Shown one piece after another: positions 1-10,200 of a stretch of 64,000 nt of DNA. The notes beneath the pieces were generated by a model. The model was not told where the DNA came from. It saw only the letters and a list, made by a program, of their open reading frames with translations, and did no database searches. A program made the position numbers and the translations under genes. Each line of letters starts with the position of its first letter. The stretch's first letter is position 1. Source of the stretch: Burkholderiales bacterium (lineage in GTDB: Bacteria > Pseudomonadota > Gammaproteobacteria > Burkholderiales > Eutrophovitaceae); NCBI GenBank assembly GCA_035560005.1, contig DATMAN010000043.1, positions 19,523 through 83,522 on the forward strand, given 5' to 3'.

Positions 1-446
1 TCATGGTAGGCAAGGCCAACGACCCCTACACCGGGCGCGAGTCGCTGAAGCTCTCGGTGTTCATGAACGTGTTCAACGTCCATTCCAACCGCAGTCCCGC
101 CGACTGCGAAGTGGTGCGCAACTGGTACCACGCGGGCCGTTTCCTGAACGCCGTCCTTGACAAGGCCTCGCTGGAGAACGAGCGCAGCGCGCTGCTGCTC
201 AGGCTCGCCGACGGCACCGAGATCACGTGCGTGCAGATCGCCGGGTTGGTCGCGCGCCGCATCCTGTGCTACGTCAAGCCCGGCGACCGCTTGCAGCGCG
301 GTCAGCGCTTCGGCTTCATCCGCTTCGGCTCGCGCGTGGACCTGTATCTTCCGCCCAGCGCGCGTGCGCAGATCGCCATCGGCGACAAGGTGTATGCTGG
401 GGCGACCATCGTCGCCCGTCTCGAACGTTCAGTGACAACGCCATGA
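1..446 (+). CDS. psd: Phosphatidylserine decarboxylase, 3' part (5' end outside the window)
   Basis: This is the C-terminal 147 or so residues of a short-form phosphatidylserine decarboxylase, which turns phosphatidylserine into phosphatidylethanolamine at the inner membrane. Visible are the NVHSNRSP segment and, near residue 108 of the visible part, [10 protein letters not shown]. In this family the Gly-Ser bond of that motif is self-cleaved to make the pyruvoyl cofactor, so both the cleavage site and the C-terminal alpha chain are intact. The frame is open to the window edge, so the start lies upstream. The stop overlaps the pssA start (ATGA), which indicates translational coupling of two consecutive enzymes of one pathway, run in reverse order on the DNA. 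Confidence 0.93.
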   Translation, partial: MVGKANDPYTGRESLKLSVFMNVFNVHSNRSPADCEVVRNWYHAGRFLNAVLDKASLENERSALLLRLADGTEITCVQIAGLVARRILCYVKPGDRLQRGQRFGFIRFGSRVDLYLPPSARAQIAIGDKVYAGATIVARLERSVTTP

Positions 447-1246
447 ACTATCCCGGGCCCCGTCCCCGCTGGTTGATGAAGAACGCGATCGGCCGTCCCG
501 GCATCTACTGGCTGCCCAACGCGATCACGACCTGCGCGCTCTTCGCCGGGTTCTACGCGATCGTCCAGGCCATGAACCTGCGGTTCGAGCTCGCGGCCAT
601 GGGCATCTTCGTCGCCATGGTCTTCGACGGGCTCGATGGCCGCGTGGCGCGACTCACGCGTACTCAATCGGCTTTCGGCGCCGAATACGATTCGCTCTCC
701 GACATGGTCGCCTTCGGCGCCGCACCGGCGCTCGTGATCTACGAGTGGGCCCTGAAGGGAATGGGCAAACTGGGCTGGTTCGCCGCCTTCGTCTATTGCG
801 GCTGCGTGGCGTTGCGGCTGGCGCGCTTCAACACCAATCTCGGGCTGGTCGACAAACGCTTCTTCCAGGGACTGCCGAGCCCGGCCGCCGCCGGCCTGAT
901 CGCGGGTTTCGTCTGGGCCATGGAAGCCTACGACATTCCGCGCCGCGAGCTGCCCTGGGTGGCCTGGTCGCTCGCCGTATTCGCGGGGTTCACGATGGTG
1001 AGCAACATCAAGTTCTACAGCGGCAAGGACGTGAACCTGCGCAAGGCGGTGCCGTTCTGGGCGGTCGTGCTGATCGCCTTTTCCGTGGTGGCCATCGTCC
1101 AGATCGCCGACAACCTGCCGGAAGTGCTCTTCTCCCTGTTCCTGATCTACGCCGCGTCCGGCTATGTGATGTGGATCGTGCAGTTCGTCTCCCGACGCAG
1201 GTCGAAGCAGCGACCGCCGCCGCGCCAGGAGCCCGGCGCCGGCTGA
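443..1246 (+). CDS. pssA: CDP-diacylglycerol--serine O-phosphatidyltransferase
   Basis: This 267-residue integral membrane enzyme makes phosphatidylserine from CDP-diacylglycerol and serine, the substrate of the Psd encoded just before it. The CDP-alcohol phosphatidyltransferase signature DG-x2-AR-x8-G-x3-D-x3-D is complete: D65, G66, A69, R70, G79, D83 and D87. Several hydrophobic helices follow. The ATG at 443 overlaps the psd stop by four bases, and longer upstream reading in this frame runs inside psd and is rejected. Length and context fit the betaproteobacterial psd-pssA-leuA cluster. The C terminus is a basic tail rich in Arg, Lys and Pro. Confidence 0.95.
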   Translation: MNYPGPRPRWLMKNAIGRPGIYWLPNAITTCALFAGFYAIVQAMNLRFELAAMGIFVAMVFDGLDGRVARLTRTQSAFGAEYDSLSDMVAFGAAPALVIYEWALKGMGKLGWFAAFVYCGCVALRLARFNTNLGLVDKRFFQGLPSPAAAGLIAGFVWAMEAYDIPRRELPWVAWSLAVFAGFTMVSNIKFYSGKDVNLRKAVPFWAVVLIAFSVVAIVQIADNLPEVLFSLFLIYAASGYVMWIVQFVSRRRSKQRPPPRQEPGAG

Positions 1247-1260
1247 TCGCGCCCGCAGTC

Positions 1261-1289
1261 TTGCGCGCCGGGCGAAAAGCTCTTATATT
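1261..1289 (+). promoter_or_regulatory. Likely sigma-70 promoter of the leucine leader/leuA unit
   Basis: TTGCGC (1261-1266) and TATATT (1284-1289) are separated by exactly 17 bases. The predicted transcription start falls at about 1296-1297, on or next to the ATG of the leader ORF. This is read from sequence only; no transcript data were available. Confidence 0.55.
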
Positions 1290-1296
1290 CGCGCGC

Positions 1297-1380
1297 ATGT
1301 TTCTCCCACAGCACGGCCGACTTGTTCTCATCGCCGCCAGCGTCCTGCTGGCGGGCCTGCTGCTGCGCCTCGGGCGCTAG
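1297..1380 (+). CDS. Candidate leucine-rich leader peptide of leuA (27 aa)
   Basis: The ORF encodes 27 residues, nine of them leucine, with LL and LLL runs in the second half (ending LLAGLLLRLGR). It ends 127 bases before leuA, and a promoter-like sequence ends only seven bases upstream of its ATG, so its mRNA may be leaderless; no Shine-Dalgarno sequence is visible. Leucine-codon leader peptides that control leu genes by attenuation are known in proteobacteria. Two hairpins follow (1411-1433 and 1459-1480), but neither has a T tract, so the mechanism is unproven. The alternative is a tiny single-span membrane protein, since the same leucines form a hydrophobic stretch. Confidence 0.5.
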   Translation: MFLPQHGRLVLIAASVLLAGLLLRLGR

Positions 1381-1410
1381 ACACTCGAACGCTTCCCCAC
1401 AGACAGTTTG

Positions 1411-1480
1411 CCGGGTTCGCTGAAAAAACCCGGACACCAGACGACACCGGAATTGCGTCCCGCGGGCACGACCTCGCGGG
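1411..1480 (+). promoter_or_regulatory. Two hairpins in the leuA leader
   Basis: CCGGGTT (1411-1417) pairs with AACCCGG (1427-1433) around a 9-base loop. CCCGCG (1459-1464) pairs with CGCGGG (1475-1480), extendable by about two pairs. Both lie between the leucine-rich ORF and leuA and could be attenuation structures. Neither is followed by a run of T, so they are not canonical Rho-independent terminators. Confidence 0.35.
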
Positions 1481-1507
1481 ATCGGACCGAATCATCGGAG
1501 GCAGGCC

Positions 1508-3043
1508 ATGAAGGAACACTTGATCATTTTCGATACGACGATGCGCGACGGCGAGCAGAGTCCGGGCGCCTCGATGACCCGCGAAGAGAAGCTTCGCATC
1601 GCGCGCCAGCTGGAGAGAATGCGGGTCGACGTCATCGAAGCCGGGTTTCCCGCAGCGAGCAATGGCGATTTCGAGGCGGTCAAGGCGGTCGCGCAGGCGA
1701 TCAAGGACAGCCGCATCTGCGCCTTGGCGCGCGCCACCGACAGCGACATCCGTCGTGCCGGCGAAGCCGTCAGGCCGGCCGCAGCGGCGCGCATTCACAC
1801 CTTCATCGCCACATCCCCCATTCACATGGAGCGCAAGCTGCGCCTGAGGCCCGAGCAGGTGATCGAGCAGGCGGTGAAATCGGTCAGGCTGGCGCGCTCG
1901 CTGTGTGAAGACGTGGAGTTTTCTCCCGAGGACGCCGGCCGTTCCGAGATCGACTTTCTGTGCCGGGTGCTCGAGGCGGTCATCGAGGCGGGGGCGAGCA
2001 CGATCAACATTCCGGATACCGTGGGCTACACCATGCCGGAGCAGTTCGCCGGCATGATGCGGGAGCTGCGCGAACGGGTCCCGAACTCGGACAAGGTCGT
2101 GTGGTCAGTGCATTGCCACAATGACCTGGGACTCGCGGTCGCCAATTCGCTGGCCGCCGTCATGGCGGGCGCGCGCCAGGTCGAGTGCACCGTCAACGGC
2201 CTGGGCGAGCGCGCCGGCAACGCCTCGCTCGAGGAGATCGTGATGGCGGTGCGCACACGGCGGGATTATTTCCCCTGCGACACGCGCATCGACACCACGC
2301 AGATCGTGCCGGCCTCGAAGCTGGTGGCCGCGATCACCGGCTTTCCGGTGCAGCCCAACAAGGCGATCGTCGGCGCGAACGCCTTCGCCCACGAATCGGG
2401 CATTCACCAGGACGGCGTGCTCAAGCATCGGGAGACCTACGAGATCATGCGCGCCGAGGACGTGGGCTGGACTACCAACAAGCTGGTACTCGGCAAGCAC
2501 TCGGGGCGCAACGCCTTCAAGCAGCGCCTGAAGGAGCTGGGCATCGAGCTGGAGTCGGAAGAAGCGGTCAACGTCGCCTTCGCCCGGTTCAAGGAGCTGG
2601 CGGACAAGAAGCACGAGATCTTCGACGAGGATCTGGTCATGCTCGCCTCCGACGAGGCCGTGACCCAGGAACAGGAGCACTACCGACTGGTGTCGCTTCT
2701 CGCCCACTCCGAAACCGGCGAGACACCGGTGGCGCGCATCGTGATCGCCGAGAACGGCGCCGAGCGGCAGGCGGAAGCCCGCGGCAGTGGACCGGTGGAC
2801 GCCACGTTCAAGGCGATCGAATCGATCGTGGCGAGCGGCGCCGACCTGCAACTGTACTCGGTCAACGCCATCACCAGCGGAACCGATTCCCAGGGCGAAG
2901 TCAGCGTGCGGCTGTCCAAGGCCGGGCGCATCGTCAACGGCCAGGGCGCCGACACCGACATCGTCGTGGCCTCGGCGAAGGCATATCTGAATGCCCTGAA
3001 CAAGCTGCATTCGCGGCTCGAGCGGCTGAACCCGCAAGTGTGA
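1508..3043 (+). CDS. leuA: 2-isopropylmalate synthase
   Basis: This 511-residue enzyme condenses acetyl-CoA with 2-oxoisovalerate, the first committed step of leucine synthesis. The N-terminal TIM barrel begins [13 protein letters not shown] (residues 8-20), with the Arg and Asp of the HMGL family. The metal-binding HCH pair is at H202 and H204, followed by [14 protein letters not shown] near 230-245. A C-terminal LeuA regulatory domain, the leucine feedback site in this family, occupies roughly the last 120 residues. GGAGG at 1497-1501 sits six bases before the ATG. The length is typical for proteobacterial LeuA, and its position after pssA is the usual betaproteobacterial order. Confidence 0.97.
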   Translation: MKEHLIIFDTTMRDGEQSPGASMTREEKLRIARQLERMRVDVIEAGFPAASNGDFEAVKAVAQAIKDSRICALARATDSDIRRAGEAVRPAAAARIHTFIATSPIHMERKLRLRPEQVIEQAVKSVRLARSLCEDVEFSPEDAGRSEIDFLCRVLEAVIEAGASTINIPDTVGYTMPEQFAGMMRELRERVPNSDKVVWSVHCHNDLGLAVANSLAAVMAGARQVECTVNGLGERAGNASLEEIVMAVRTRRDYFPCDTRIDTTQIVPASKLVAAITGFPVQPNKAIVGANAFAHESGIHQDGVLKHRETYEIMRAEDVGWTTNKLVLGKHSGRNAFKQRLKELGIELESEEAVNVAFARFKELADKKHEIFDEDLVMLASDEAVTQEQEHYRLVSLLAHSETGETPVARIVIAENGAERQAEARGSGPVDATFKAIESIVASGADLQLYSVNAITSGTDSQGEVSVRLSKAGRIVNGQGADTDIVVASAKAYLNALNKLHSRLERLNPQV

Positions 3044-3084
3044 GATAGGCAGACCATCGAGGCATCGGGAGGAAGAGAACTCGT

Positions 3085-3118
3085 ATGCCTTCGTGCCTTG
3101 GTGCCCTTGTGACGAATT
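3085..3118. repeat. Single arm of the dispersed GCCTTGGTGCC-type intergenic repeat
   Basis: The stretch CTTCGTGCCTTGGTGCCC with its flanks resembles the right arm of the longer inverted repeat before the heavy-metal RND gene (7131-7156). It lies in the 170-base gap between leuA and ndh. No matching left arm is clear, so this looks like a solo or degraded copy. Confidence 0.4.
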
Positions 3119-3213
3119 CCTTGCTCTGAATTGCTTCCGGGCCCGGCTCGTGGCGCGGGCCTGCTATTCTCCGCACTTCACGCAATCGCAGGTACAGGGG
3201 AAGGCGGGGAGAA

Positions 3214-4530
3214 ATGCAGACGGGGGCGCACCACTTGGTGATCGTCGGCGGAGGTGCCGGCGGACTGGAACTCGCCACCCGCCTCGGCGACCGGCTTGGG
3301 CGCAGGAAGAAGGCCAATGTCATTCTGATCGACCGGTCGCGCACGCACCTGTGGAAGCCGTTGTTGCACCAGGTCGCGGCCGGATCGATGGACCTCAACG
3401 ACCACGAACTCGACTATCTGGCTCAGGCGCGCTGGCATCACTTCCGCTTCCAGCTCGGCGAGATGATCGGGCTCGACCGTTCACGCAAGGAAGTCAAGCT
3501 CGCGCCGATCGTCGATGAAACCGGCGCCGAGGTCATCCCGGCGCGCAGCGTGCGGTACGACACGCTGGTGATGGCGGTTGGCAGCCATACCAACGATTTC
3601 GGCACGCCCGGGGCGGCGCGCCACGCCATCTCCCTGGACACCGCCGAGCAGGCCACGTTGTTCTATTCGCGCCTGCTCAACGCCTGCCTGCGGGCGAACA
3701 CCCAGAACGAGCCGCTCAAGCCGGGCCAGCTGCAGGTGGCGATCATCGGGGCCGGGGCCACCGGCGTGGAACTGGCTGCCGAGCTGCACAACACGATCCG
3801 CGAACTGGTGTCGTTCGGACTGGACCGCATCGACCCGGAGCGCGACATCAAGCTCACGATCATCGAGGCGGCACCGCGCATTCTGCCCGCGCTGCCCGAG
3901 CGCCTGTCGGAGGCCACGCTCAAGCTGCTGCACAAGCTGCGCGTGGAGGTTTTGACCGGCGAGCGCGTTACCGAAGTCAGTGCGCAGGGCGTGCGAACCG
4001 CGGGCGGGCGCTTCGTTCCGGCCGAACTGGTGGTATGGGCCGCCGGGATCAAGGCGCCCGATTTTCTGAAGGGTCTGGACGGCCTGGAGACCAACCGGCT
4101 CAACCAGCTGGTCGTGCATCAGAACCTGCAAACCACTCGCGATCCCGACGTTTTCGCCATGGGCGATTGTGCGAGCTGCCCCTGGCCCGGCAAGCCCGTG
4201 CCGGTGCCGCCGCGGGCACAGGCCGCGCATCAGCAGGCGTCGCATCTGGCGCGATGGCTTCCCGCGCACCTGCAGGGCCAATCCGTGCCGCCGTGGACTT
4301 ACCGCGACTTCGGTTCACTGGTTTCGCTCGGCAAGTACAGCACGGTGGGCAGCCTGATGGGGGCGATCACGCGCGGCAGCCTGATGATCGAGGGACTGTT
4401 CGCCAGGCTGATGTACATTTCCCTCTACAAGATGCACGAATACGCGCTGCACGGCCTGGCCAAAGTCGTGCTCGACACGCTGGCCCGCCTGATCACGCGC
4501 CGCACCCAGCCTCACGTCAAACTGCACTGA
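3214..4530 (+). CDS. ndh: Type II NADH:quinone oxidoreductase
   Basis: This 438-residue FAD enzyme of the inner-membrane surface passes electrons from NADH to quinone without pumping protons. The FAD-binding GGGAGG is at residues 12-17, a second nucleotide-binding GAGATG at 179-184 for NADH, and a GDCA motif near 308 that contacts FAD in this family. The C-terminal segment around LYISLYKMHEYALHG is the amphipathic membrane-attachment region typical of NDH-2. A moderate Shine-Dalgarno (GGGGAG) precedes the ATG. The gene stands alone between leuA and an efflux operon that starts 14 bases after its stop, so some read-through is likely. Confidence 0.93.
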   Translation: MQTGAHHLVIVGGGAGGLELATRLGDRLGRRKKANVILIDRSRTHLWKPLLHQVAAGSMDLNDHELDYLAQARWHHFRFQLGEMIGLDRSRKEVKLAPIVDETGAEVIPARSVRYDTLVMAVGSHTNDFGTPGAARHAISLDTAEQATLFYSRLLNACLRANTQNEPLKPGQLQVAIIGAGATGVELAAELHNTIRELVSFGLDRIDPERDIKLTIIEAAPRILPALPERLSEATLKLLHKLRVEVLTGERVTEVSAQGVRTAGGRFVPAELVVWAAGIKAPDFLKGLDGLETNRLNQLVVHQNLQTTRDPDVFAMGDCASCPWPGKPVPVPPRAQAAHQQASHLARWLPAHLQGQSVPPWTYRDFGSLVSLGKYSTVGSLMGAITRGSLMIEGLFARLMYISLYKMHEYALHGLAKVVLDTLARLITRRTQPHVKLH

Positions 4531-4544
4531 GCCCCGGTTGCATC

Positions 4545-5951
4545 ATGTCCGCATTTCCGAGGCGGCGCCGCCTTGTTGCGCTGGGATTGCTGGCGCTGGC
4601 CGCCTGCGTGCCCGTGCCGTACCAGGCGCGCGAGCTCGATGCGACCGCCGCCGCGGCCGACTACGTGGCGCGCCGGGTCGATCAGCCCGGGCTTGCCCGG
4701 TTCGCCGCGCGCAGCGGCTACGCCGGTACCTGGCCGCCGGAGCAGTGGTCGTTCGCCGAGCTGGCGCTGGTGGCGTTGTATTTCGATCCGCACGTGCGCA
4801 GCGCCCGCGCGCAGACCGACGTCACGCGCGCGGAGCTGGCGCTGGCCGGCACCCGCGAAGGGATGAGCCTCACGCCGGTGATCGAGCACCACAGCCGGCA
4901 ACTCGACGACGCTCCGTGGAGCGTGGGCGTGGCCCTAGAGCTGCCGTGGGTGGCGCGCACCCGGCGGGAAGCCCGGCGCGCGCGCGCCGTGGCGCTGGCG
5001 GACGCGGCCGAGCTGGACGTTGCGCGCTCCGTGTGGCAGAGCCGGGCGCGGCTGCGCGACGCGCTCATCGAACTGACCGATTCGCGTCGTCGGCTCACCG
5101 TGCTGGAAGCCGCCCTGTCGGCGCGTCGCGACATGCGCAACCTGGTCGCCCGGCGCGTCGAAGCCGGCATGCTCTCCGCGCGCGAACTCGCGCAGGAAGA
5201 AGCGGCGCTTGGTGAAGTGGAAGCGACAGTGGAACTCGAGCGCGGACGGTTGCGCGCCGCGCGCGCGGCGATGGCGGGCAGCCTCGGGATTGCGCCGGAG
5301 GTCTTTGCCCGCATGACGGTCGCGGATTCGCCGCTGGGCGATGCCGCGCCGCCAATGACGCCTGCCGAGGTGCGCGCGGCGGCTTTGCGTAACCGGCTCG
5401 ACGTGCATCGGCGCCTGCTCGAATTCGGCGCGGCCGACGCCGAACTCAGGTTGGCGGTCGCGGCGCAATACCCGGACCTCGCGGCCGCTCCCGCTTACCT
5501 CTGGGACCAAGGCGATAGCGTGTGGTCGCTCGCCGCCCGGATCGCGTTTCCTGCATCGGCACGGGCCGCGGCGACGGTGCGCCGGGCCGAAGCCGCGCGC
5601 GAGCTGGCGGCCCGGCGCTTCATCGAGCTGCAACACGAAGTCATTGCCCAGGCCGAGCGCGCATCGGCGCGGCTTGTCTCAGCGCTGGCGCAGCGCGAGG
5701 CTGCTGCGCGCCAGGCCGCCGCGGCGCGCGCTCGACTGCAACGCGCGCAGACACTCTTCGAGCGGGGTGTGGCCGATCGGCTGGAGCTCACGGCTGCGCG
5801 CCTGGTCGCCGGCGCTTCGGCCGATGGCGAGCGCGAGGCCCAGAGCGCCGTCCTGCGCGCGCTGGCGGCGCTCGAGGACACCACCCAAGCCCCGCTGCTG
5901 GGGGCGGACGCTACGCTGCACGCGGCGACCGGTCACCGGATCGCGCGATGA
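4545..5951 (+). CDS. TolC-family outer-membrane efflux lipoprotein
   Basis: This 468-residue protein would be the outer-membrane channel of the RND pump encoded downstream. The N terminus is arginine-rich, then hydrophobic, and ends LAAC, a lipobox, so it is probably a lipoprotein. The body is rich in Ala, Arg and Glu with long heptad-like helices typical of the outer-membrane efflux fold, and it appears twice as two halves (about 90-250 and 290-450). It overlaps the adaptor gene by four bases (ATGA), placing channel, adaptor and pump in one operon. The family is confident; the substrate cannot be read from sequence. Confidence 0.85.
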   Translation: MSAFPRRRRLVALGLLALAACVPVPYQARELDATAAAADYVARRVDQPGLARFAARSGYAGTWPPEQWSFAELALVALYFDPHVRSARAQTDVTRAELALAGTREGMSLTPVIEHHSRQLDDAPWSVGVALELPWVARTRREARRARAVALADAAELDVARSVWQSRARLRDALIELTDSRRRLTVLEAALSARRDMRNLVARRVEAGMLSARELAQEEAALGEVEATVELERGRLRAARAAMAGSLGIAPEVFARMTVADSPLGDAAPPMTPAEVRAAALRNRLDVHRRLLEFGAADAELRLAVAAQYPDLAAAPAYLWDQGDSVWSLAARIAFPASARAAATVRRAEAARELAARRFIELQHEVIAQAERASARLVSALAQREAAARQAAAARARLQRAQTLFERGVADRLELTAARLVAGASADGEREAQSAVLRALAALEDTTQAPLLGADATLHAATGHRIAR

Positions 5952-7012
5952 GAGTCACCGTCTTGCACGCCGTGATCGCCGCCATGGCCGTGGCCATCGC
6001 CGCCCTGACCTGGACGCTGGTGTACTTCGCGCGCGATGAGTTGCGCTTCGAGCAGGACGCCTACGAGGAACAGATCCGGGTCGCTTCCCACGCCGGTGAG
6101 GCCGACGGCCGCGCGATCGTGCGCATTCCGGCGACCAGCCAGGCGGCGAGCGGCATCGCCGTGCAGCCGCTCGCGCCGGCCGCCAGCGAGAACACGGTCG
6201 AGGTCTACGGCGCGGTCGTGGGCCTGCAAGCGCTGCTGGAGATGCGTGGGCGCTATCTGGCGGCGAGCGCGGAGCTGCGCGCGAGGCGCGCCGCCGCTGC
6301 CGCGGCGCAGGCCGAATATCGGCGCATGCAGGCGCTGTACCGTGACGATCGAAACGTTTCCGAGCAGGCGCTGGCGAGCGCAGAGGCCCGCTTCAAAGCC
6401 GAGTCGGCGCAACTGGCCGCGGCGCAGGCGGCGGTGGAAACGCTGGCCGACGCGCTGCATACCACCTGGGGAAAGGTGATCGCCGAATGGGTGCGCAGGC
6501 CGGATTCGCCCGAGCTGCGCGCGCTGCTCGACCGGCGCCTACATCTCGTCCAGATGTCATTCCCGTTCGAGCTGCCGCGCGCGGCGGCGCGCAACAGCCT
6601 GCTGGTGGCGCCGCTCAATGCGTACGACAAGGCCCGATCCGCGCGCTACGTATCGGAGGCGCCGCAGGCGCAGGCCGTGCTTCCGGGACAGACATTCTTC
6701 TATCTGGTCGAAGGCGGCGATCTGCGCGCCGGCACGCGCGTCGTCGGGCGCGTCGCCATGGGAGGAAGGGAAAACGGCGTGCTGGTGCCGGGCAGCGCCG
6801 TGGTGTGGCACGCGGGCAAGGCCTGGGTCTACGTCAGGCAGGACGGGGAGACCTTCGCGCGTTACGCGGTGCAGGCGTCGCGCGAGATGGGCGACGGCTG
6901 GTTCAATCCCGCCGGCGATCTGGAACCCGGTCAGGAAGTGGTGGTGAGCGGCGCGCAACTGTTGCTCTCCGAGGAGTTGAAATTCCAGATCCGCAACGAG
7001 AACGAAGACTGA
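5948..7012 (+). CDS. RND efflux periplasmic adaptor (HlyD/CusB-like)
   Basis: This 354-residue adaptor is anchored by one N-terminal hydrophobic helix (about residues 8-27). A barrel-sandwich part follows, interrupted by an Ala-rich coiled coil at roughly 100-160, then beta-barrel and membrane-proximal regions ending GQEVVVSGAQLLLSEELKFQ, a common ending of metal-pump adaptors. It would bridge the TolC-like protein encoded before it and the RND pump after it. I see no His- or Met-rich metal-binding tail. The 190-base gap to the pump gene is filled by a dispersed inverted repeat, which probably entered an originally tighter operon. Confidence 0.85.
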   Translation: MRVTVLHAVIAAMAVAIAALTWTLVYFARDELRFEQDAYEEQIRVASHAGEADGRAIVRIPATSQAASGIAVQPLAPAASENTVEVYGAVVGLQALLEMRGRYLAASAELRARRAAAAAAQAEYRRMQALYRDDRNVSEQALASAEARFKAESAQLAAAQAAVETLADALHTTWGKVIAEWVRRPDSPELRALLDRRLHLVQMSFPFELPRAAARNSLLVAPLNAYDKARSARYVSEAPQAQAVLPGQTFFYLVEGGDLRAGTRVVGRVAMGGRENGVLVPGSAVVWHAGKAWVYVRQDGETFARYAVQASREMGDGWFNPAGDLEPGQEVVVSGAQLLLSEELKFQIRNENED

Positions 7013-7018
7013 ATCCTT

Positions 7019-7192
7019 TTCACCACGGAGGCATGGAGCCACGGAGAAATTCGGAGAACGAATGAACCACAAAGGCGCCAAGGCACAACAGATCACAAGG
7101 TGCATAAAGAACACGAGAAACGGGTCAAAGGTTCTTCTTGGTGCCTTGTGGTGAGGATTTCTCTTCGATTTCCGTCTGTGCCTCTGTGGTGA
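7019..7192. repeat. Imperfect nested inverted repeat (CACGGAG-type intergenic element)
   Basis: The outer arms TTCACCACGGAGGC (7019-7032) and GCCTCTGTGGTGAA (7180-7192) are near-perfect reverse complements. Inside, AACCACAAAGGCGCCAAGG (from 7065) is matched by the reverse complement of 7131-7156. The whole element could fold into one long hairpin between the adaptor and pump genes of an operon. Related elements lie at 3085, 27620, 31877, 36690 and 44117. No coding capacity is seen. Confidence 0.7.
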
Positions 7193-7202
7193 ATAACAAC
7201 CC

Positions 7203-10200
7203 ATGATCGCGGCGATCGTACGTCTTTCCATCCGCTACGCCGGCGTGGTCGTCGCGCTGGCCGCGACGCTGATCGTCTACGGGCTCTACACCCTGGTGCA
7301 CGCCAACCTCGACGTGTTTCCAGAGTTCTCCCCCAGCCAGGTGGTGATTCAGACCGAAGCGCCGGGACTCTCGGCCGAGATGGTGGAGACGCTGGTGACG
7401 CAGCCGATCGAGAACTCGCTTGCCGGTGCGTCGGGATTGACGTCGTTGCGATCGCAGTCGATTCCCGGGCTGTCGGTGATAACCGTCGTGTTCGAAGACG
7501 GCTCAGACATCCACCGCAATCGCCAGATGGTCGGCGAGCGGCTCGCCGCGCTGGCGGGACAGATGCCCCGGGGCGTGGAGGCACCGGCGATGACGCCGCT
7601 GACCTCGTCGGCCAGCACGGTGCTGGGCATGGGCGTCACCTCCGCTCGGCGCAGCCTGATGGAACTGCGCACACTCACCGACTGGACGATCCGGCCGCAT
7701 CTGCTGGCGGTGCCCGGCGTGGCCGAGGTCAACGTCTTCGGTGGCGAAGTGCGCCAGTGGCAGATCCAAGTCGAGCCCGAGCGGCTGCGGCGTTACGGGC
7801 TGTCCATCAACGAAGTGGTGGATGCGGCGCGCAACGCTACCGCGGCGGCGGGTACCGGCGCGGTGAGGACGGCGAACCAGCACATCATCATCGAAGCGAA
7901 GACCCAGCCGGCCGGACCGGAAGAGGTCGGCCGGGCCGTGCTGGCGTGGCGCGACGGGCAGGCGGTGCGCATCGCCGACGTCGCGCGCGTCACCGAAGGC
8001 GCGGCGCCGTCGATCGGCGCGGCGGCGATCGACGGCACACCGGGCGTGTTCATGATGGTGCAAGGCCAGCTCGGGGCCAACACGCACGCCGTCACGCGGG
8101 CGCTGGAACGCGCCATCGAAGAGCTGAAGCCGCTCCTGGACAAGGAGCAGGTCATGCTGCACGCCGAGCTGTTCCGCCCGGCCAACTTCATCGAGACCGC
8201 GATCCGCAATTTGCGACGCGACATCGCGATCGGATCCGCGCTGGTCGTGCTCGTGCTGTTCCTGTTTCTCTTCAACAAGCGTACCGCCTTCATCTGTACG
8301 CTCGCCATCCCGGTGTCCCTGCTTGCCGCGGTGCTGGTTCTCGACCATTTCGGAGTGGCGCTCAACGTCATGGTGCTCGGCGGACTGGCCATCGCGCTGG
8401 GGGAGGTTGTGGACGATGCCATCATCGACACCGAGAACATCTTCCGCCGCCTGCGGCTCAACCGCGCTGCGGCGCATCCGCGGCCGGTCGAGCGGGTGGT
8501 TCTCGACGCCTCGGTCGAGGTCAGGAGTTCCGTGGTCTACGCCACGTTCATCGTCGCGCTGGTGTTCGTGCCTTTGCTAACGCTCTCCGGTGTGGCGGGC
8601 AAGCTCTTCGCGCCGCTGGGGCTGGCCTATATTTTCGCGATTCTCGCCTCGCTCGTCGTGGCGGTGACCCTCACCCCGGCCTTGTGTTATCTGCTGCTCG
8701 GGCGCGGGGAACTGGCGGTGCACGATCCTCCCTCCGTCGCCTGGCTCAAACCGCGTTACCTCGCGCTGCTGCGGCGCATCGAGCGCTACCCGGCGCGGGT
8801 GATCTCGGCGGTGTTCGCGGTCATCGCTGCGGGGATTGCACTGCTGCCGCTTTTCTCCGGCGAGTTCATCCCGGCATTGCGCGAAGGGCACTACATCATT
8901 CACATGACCGCGGTGCCCGGTACTTCGGAAGCGGAGTCCCTGCGCATCGGCGGGCGCGTCAGCCAGGCGATTCTCTCCATCGACGGCGTGAAGTCGGTCG
9001 CGCAGTGGGTGGGTCGCTCGAAGATGGGAGCGGATACCTTTGGCACCCACTACAGCGAGTTCGAGGTGGAAATCGGCGCACTTCCCGGCAAGGAGCAGGC
9101 GCGGATCCTGCGCGAGATCCGCGCCAGGCTCTCCGGGGAGAGCGGGGCGGCCTTCCCCGGCGTGGCATTCGCCGTGAACACCTTTCTGACCGAGCGCATC
9201 GAGGAAACCATCACCGGCTACGCCGCGCCGCTCGTGGTGAGCCTTTACGGCTCCGACCTGGACGCCCTGGACCGTGATGCCCTGGCGGTGGCTGCTGCGC
9301 TGGCCTCGGTGCCGGGCGCGCGCGACGTGCAGCTTCAGGCGCCGCCGGGAACGCCACAGGTCGCGGTGCGCCTGCGTCACGAGGCGGCGGCGGCCTTGGG
9401 GCTGACCCCGGCTGCAGTGCTCCAGGCCATGCACGCTGCGTTCGAAGGGGCTCGCGTGGGCCAGGTGCATCAGGGGACGCAGACGATCGATCTGGTCGTC
9501 GTGCTCCCGCCCGAGCGGCGCGACAGCATGACGGAACTGGGCGCGCTCGTGCTGCGCAACCCGGAGGGCCGGCTGGTCCGGCTCGTGGAAGTGGCCGATA
9601 TCGCGGTCACCGGCGGGCGTGCCAAGGTGCTGCATTCCGGTGGACGGCGGCTGCAGACCGTGACCGCGAACCTGGAAGGACGGGACCTGCAGGCGTTCGA
9701 ACGCGACGCGCGGCGTGCGATCGCGCAGAGCGTGCGCCTTTCCCCGGGAAATTACATGGTAGTCAGCGGCACGGCGGAAGCTCAACGCCAGGCGCGCGCC
9801 GACCTTGTCGTGCATTCCCTGCTGGCTGCGGTGGGCGTTTTTCTGCTGCTCTACATCGCGTTCAACAATCTGCCCAATCTGCTGGTCACGTTCGCCAACC
9901 TGCCTTTTGCGCTGATCGGCGGCGTGGTCGCCGTGCTCGCCAGCGGCGGCTGGCTCTCGCTCGGGTCGCTGGTCGGATTTGTCACCCTGTTCGGCATCAC
10001 GCTGCGCAACGCCATCATGCTGGTGTCCCACTACCAGCACCTGGTGCAAGCGGAGGGCGAAACCTGGGGCATGGAAACGGCACTGCGCGGCGCGGCGGAG
10101 CGCCTGCCTTCGATTCTGATGACCGCGCTCGTGACCGGACTGGGGCTGCTGCCGCTCGCGCTCGGTTCGGGCGAGCCGGGGCGCGAGATCGAAGGGCCGA

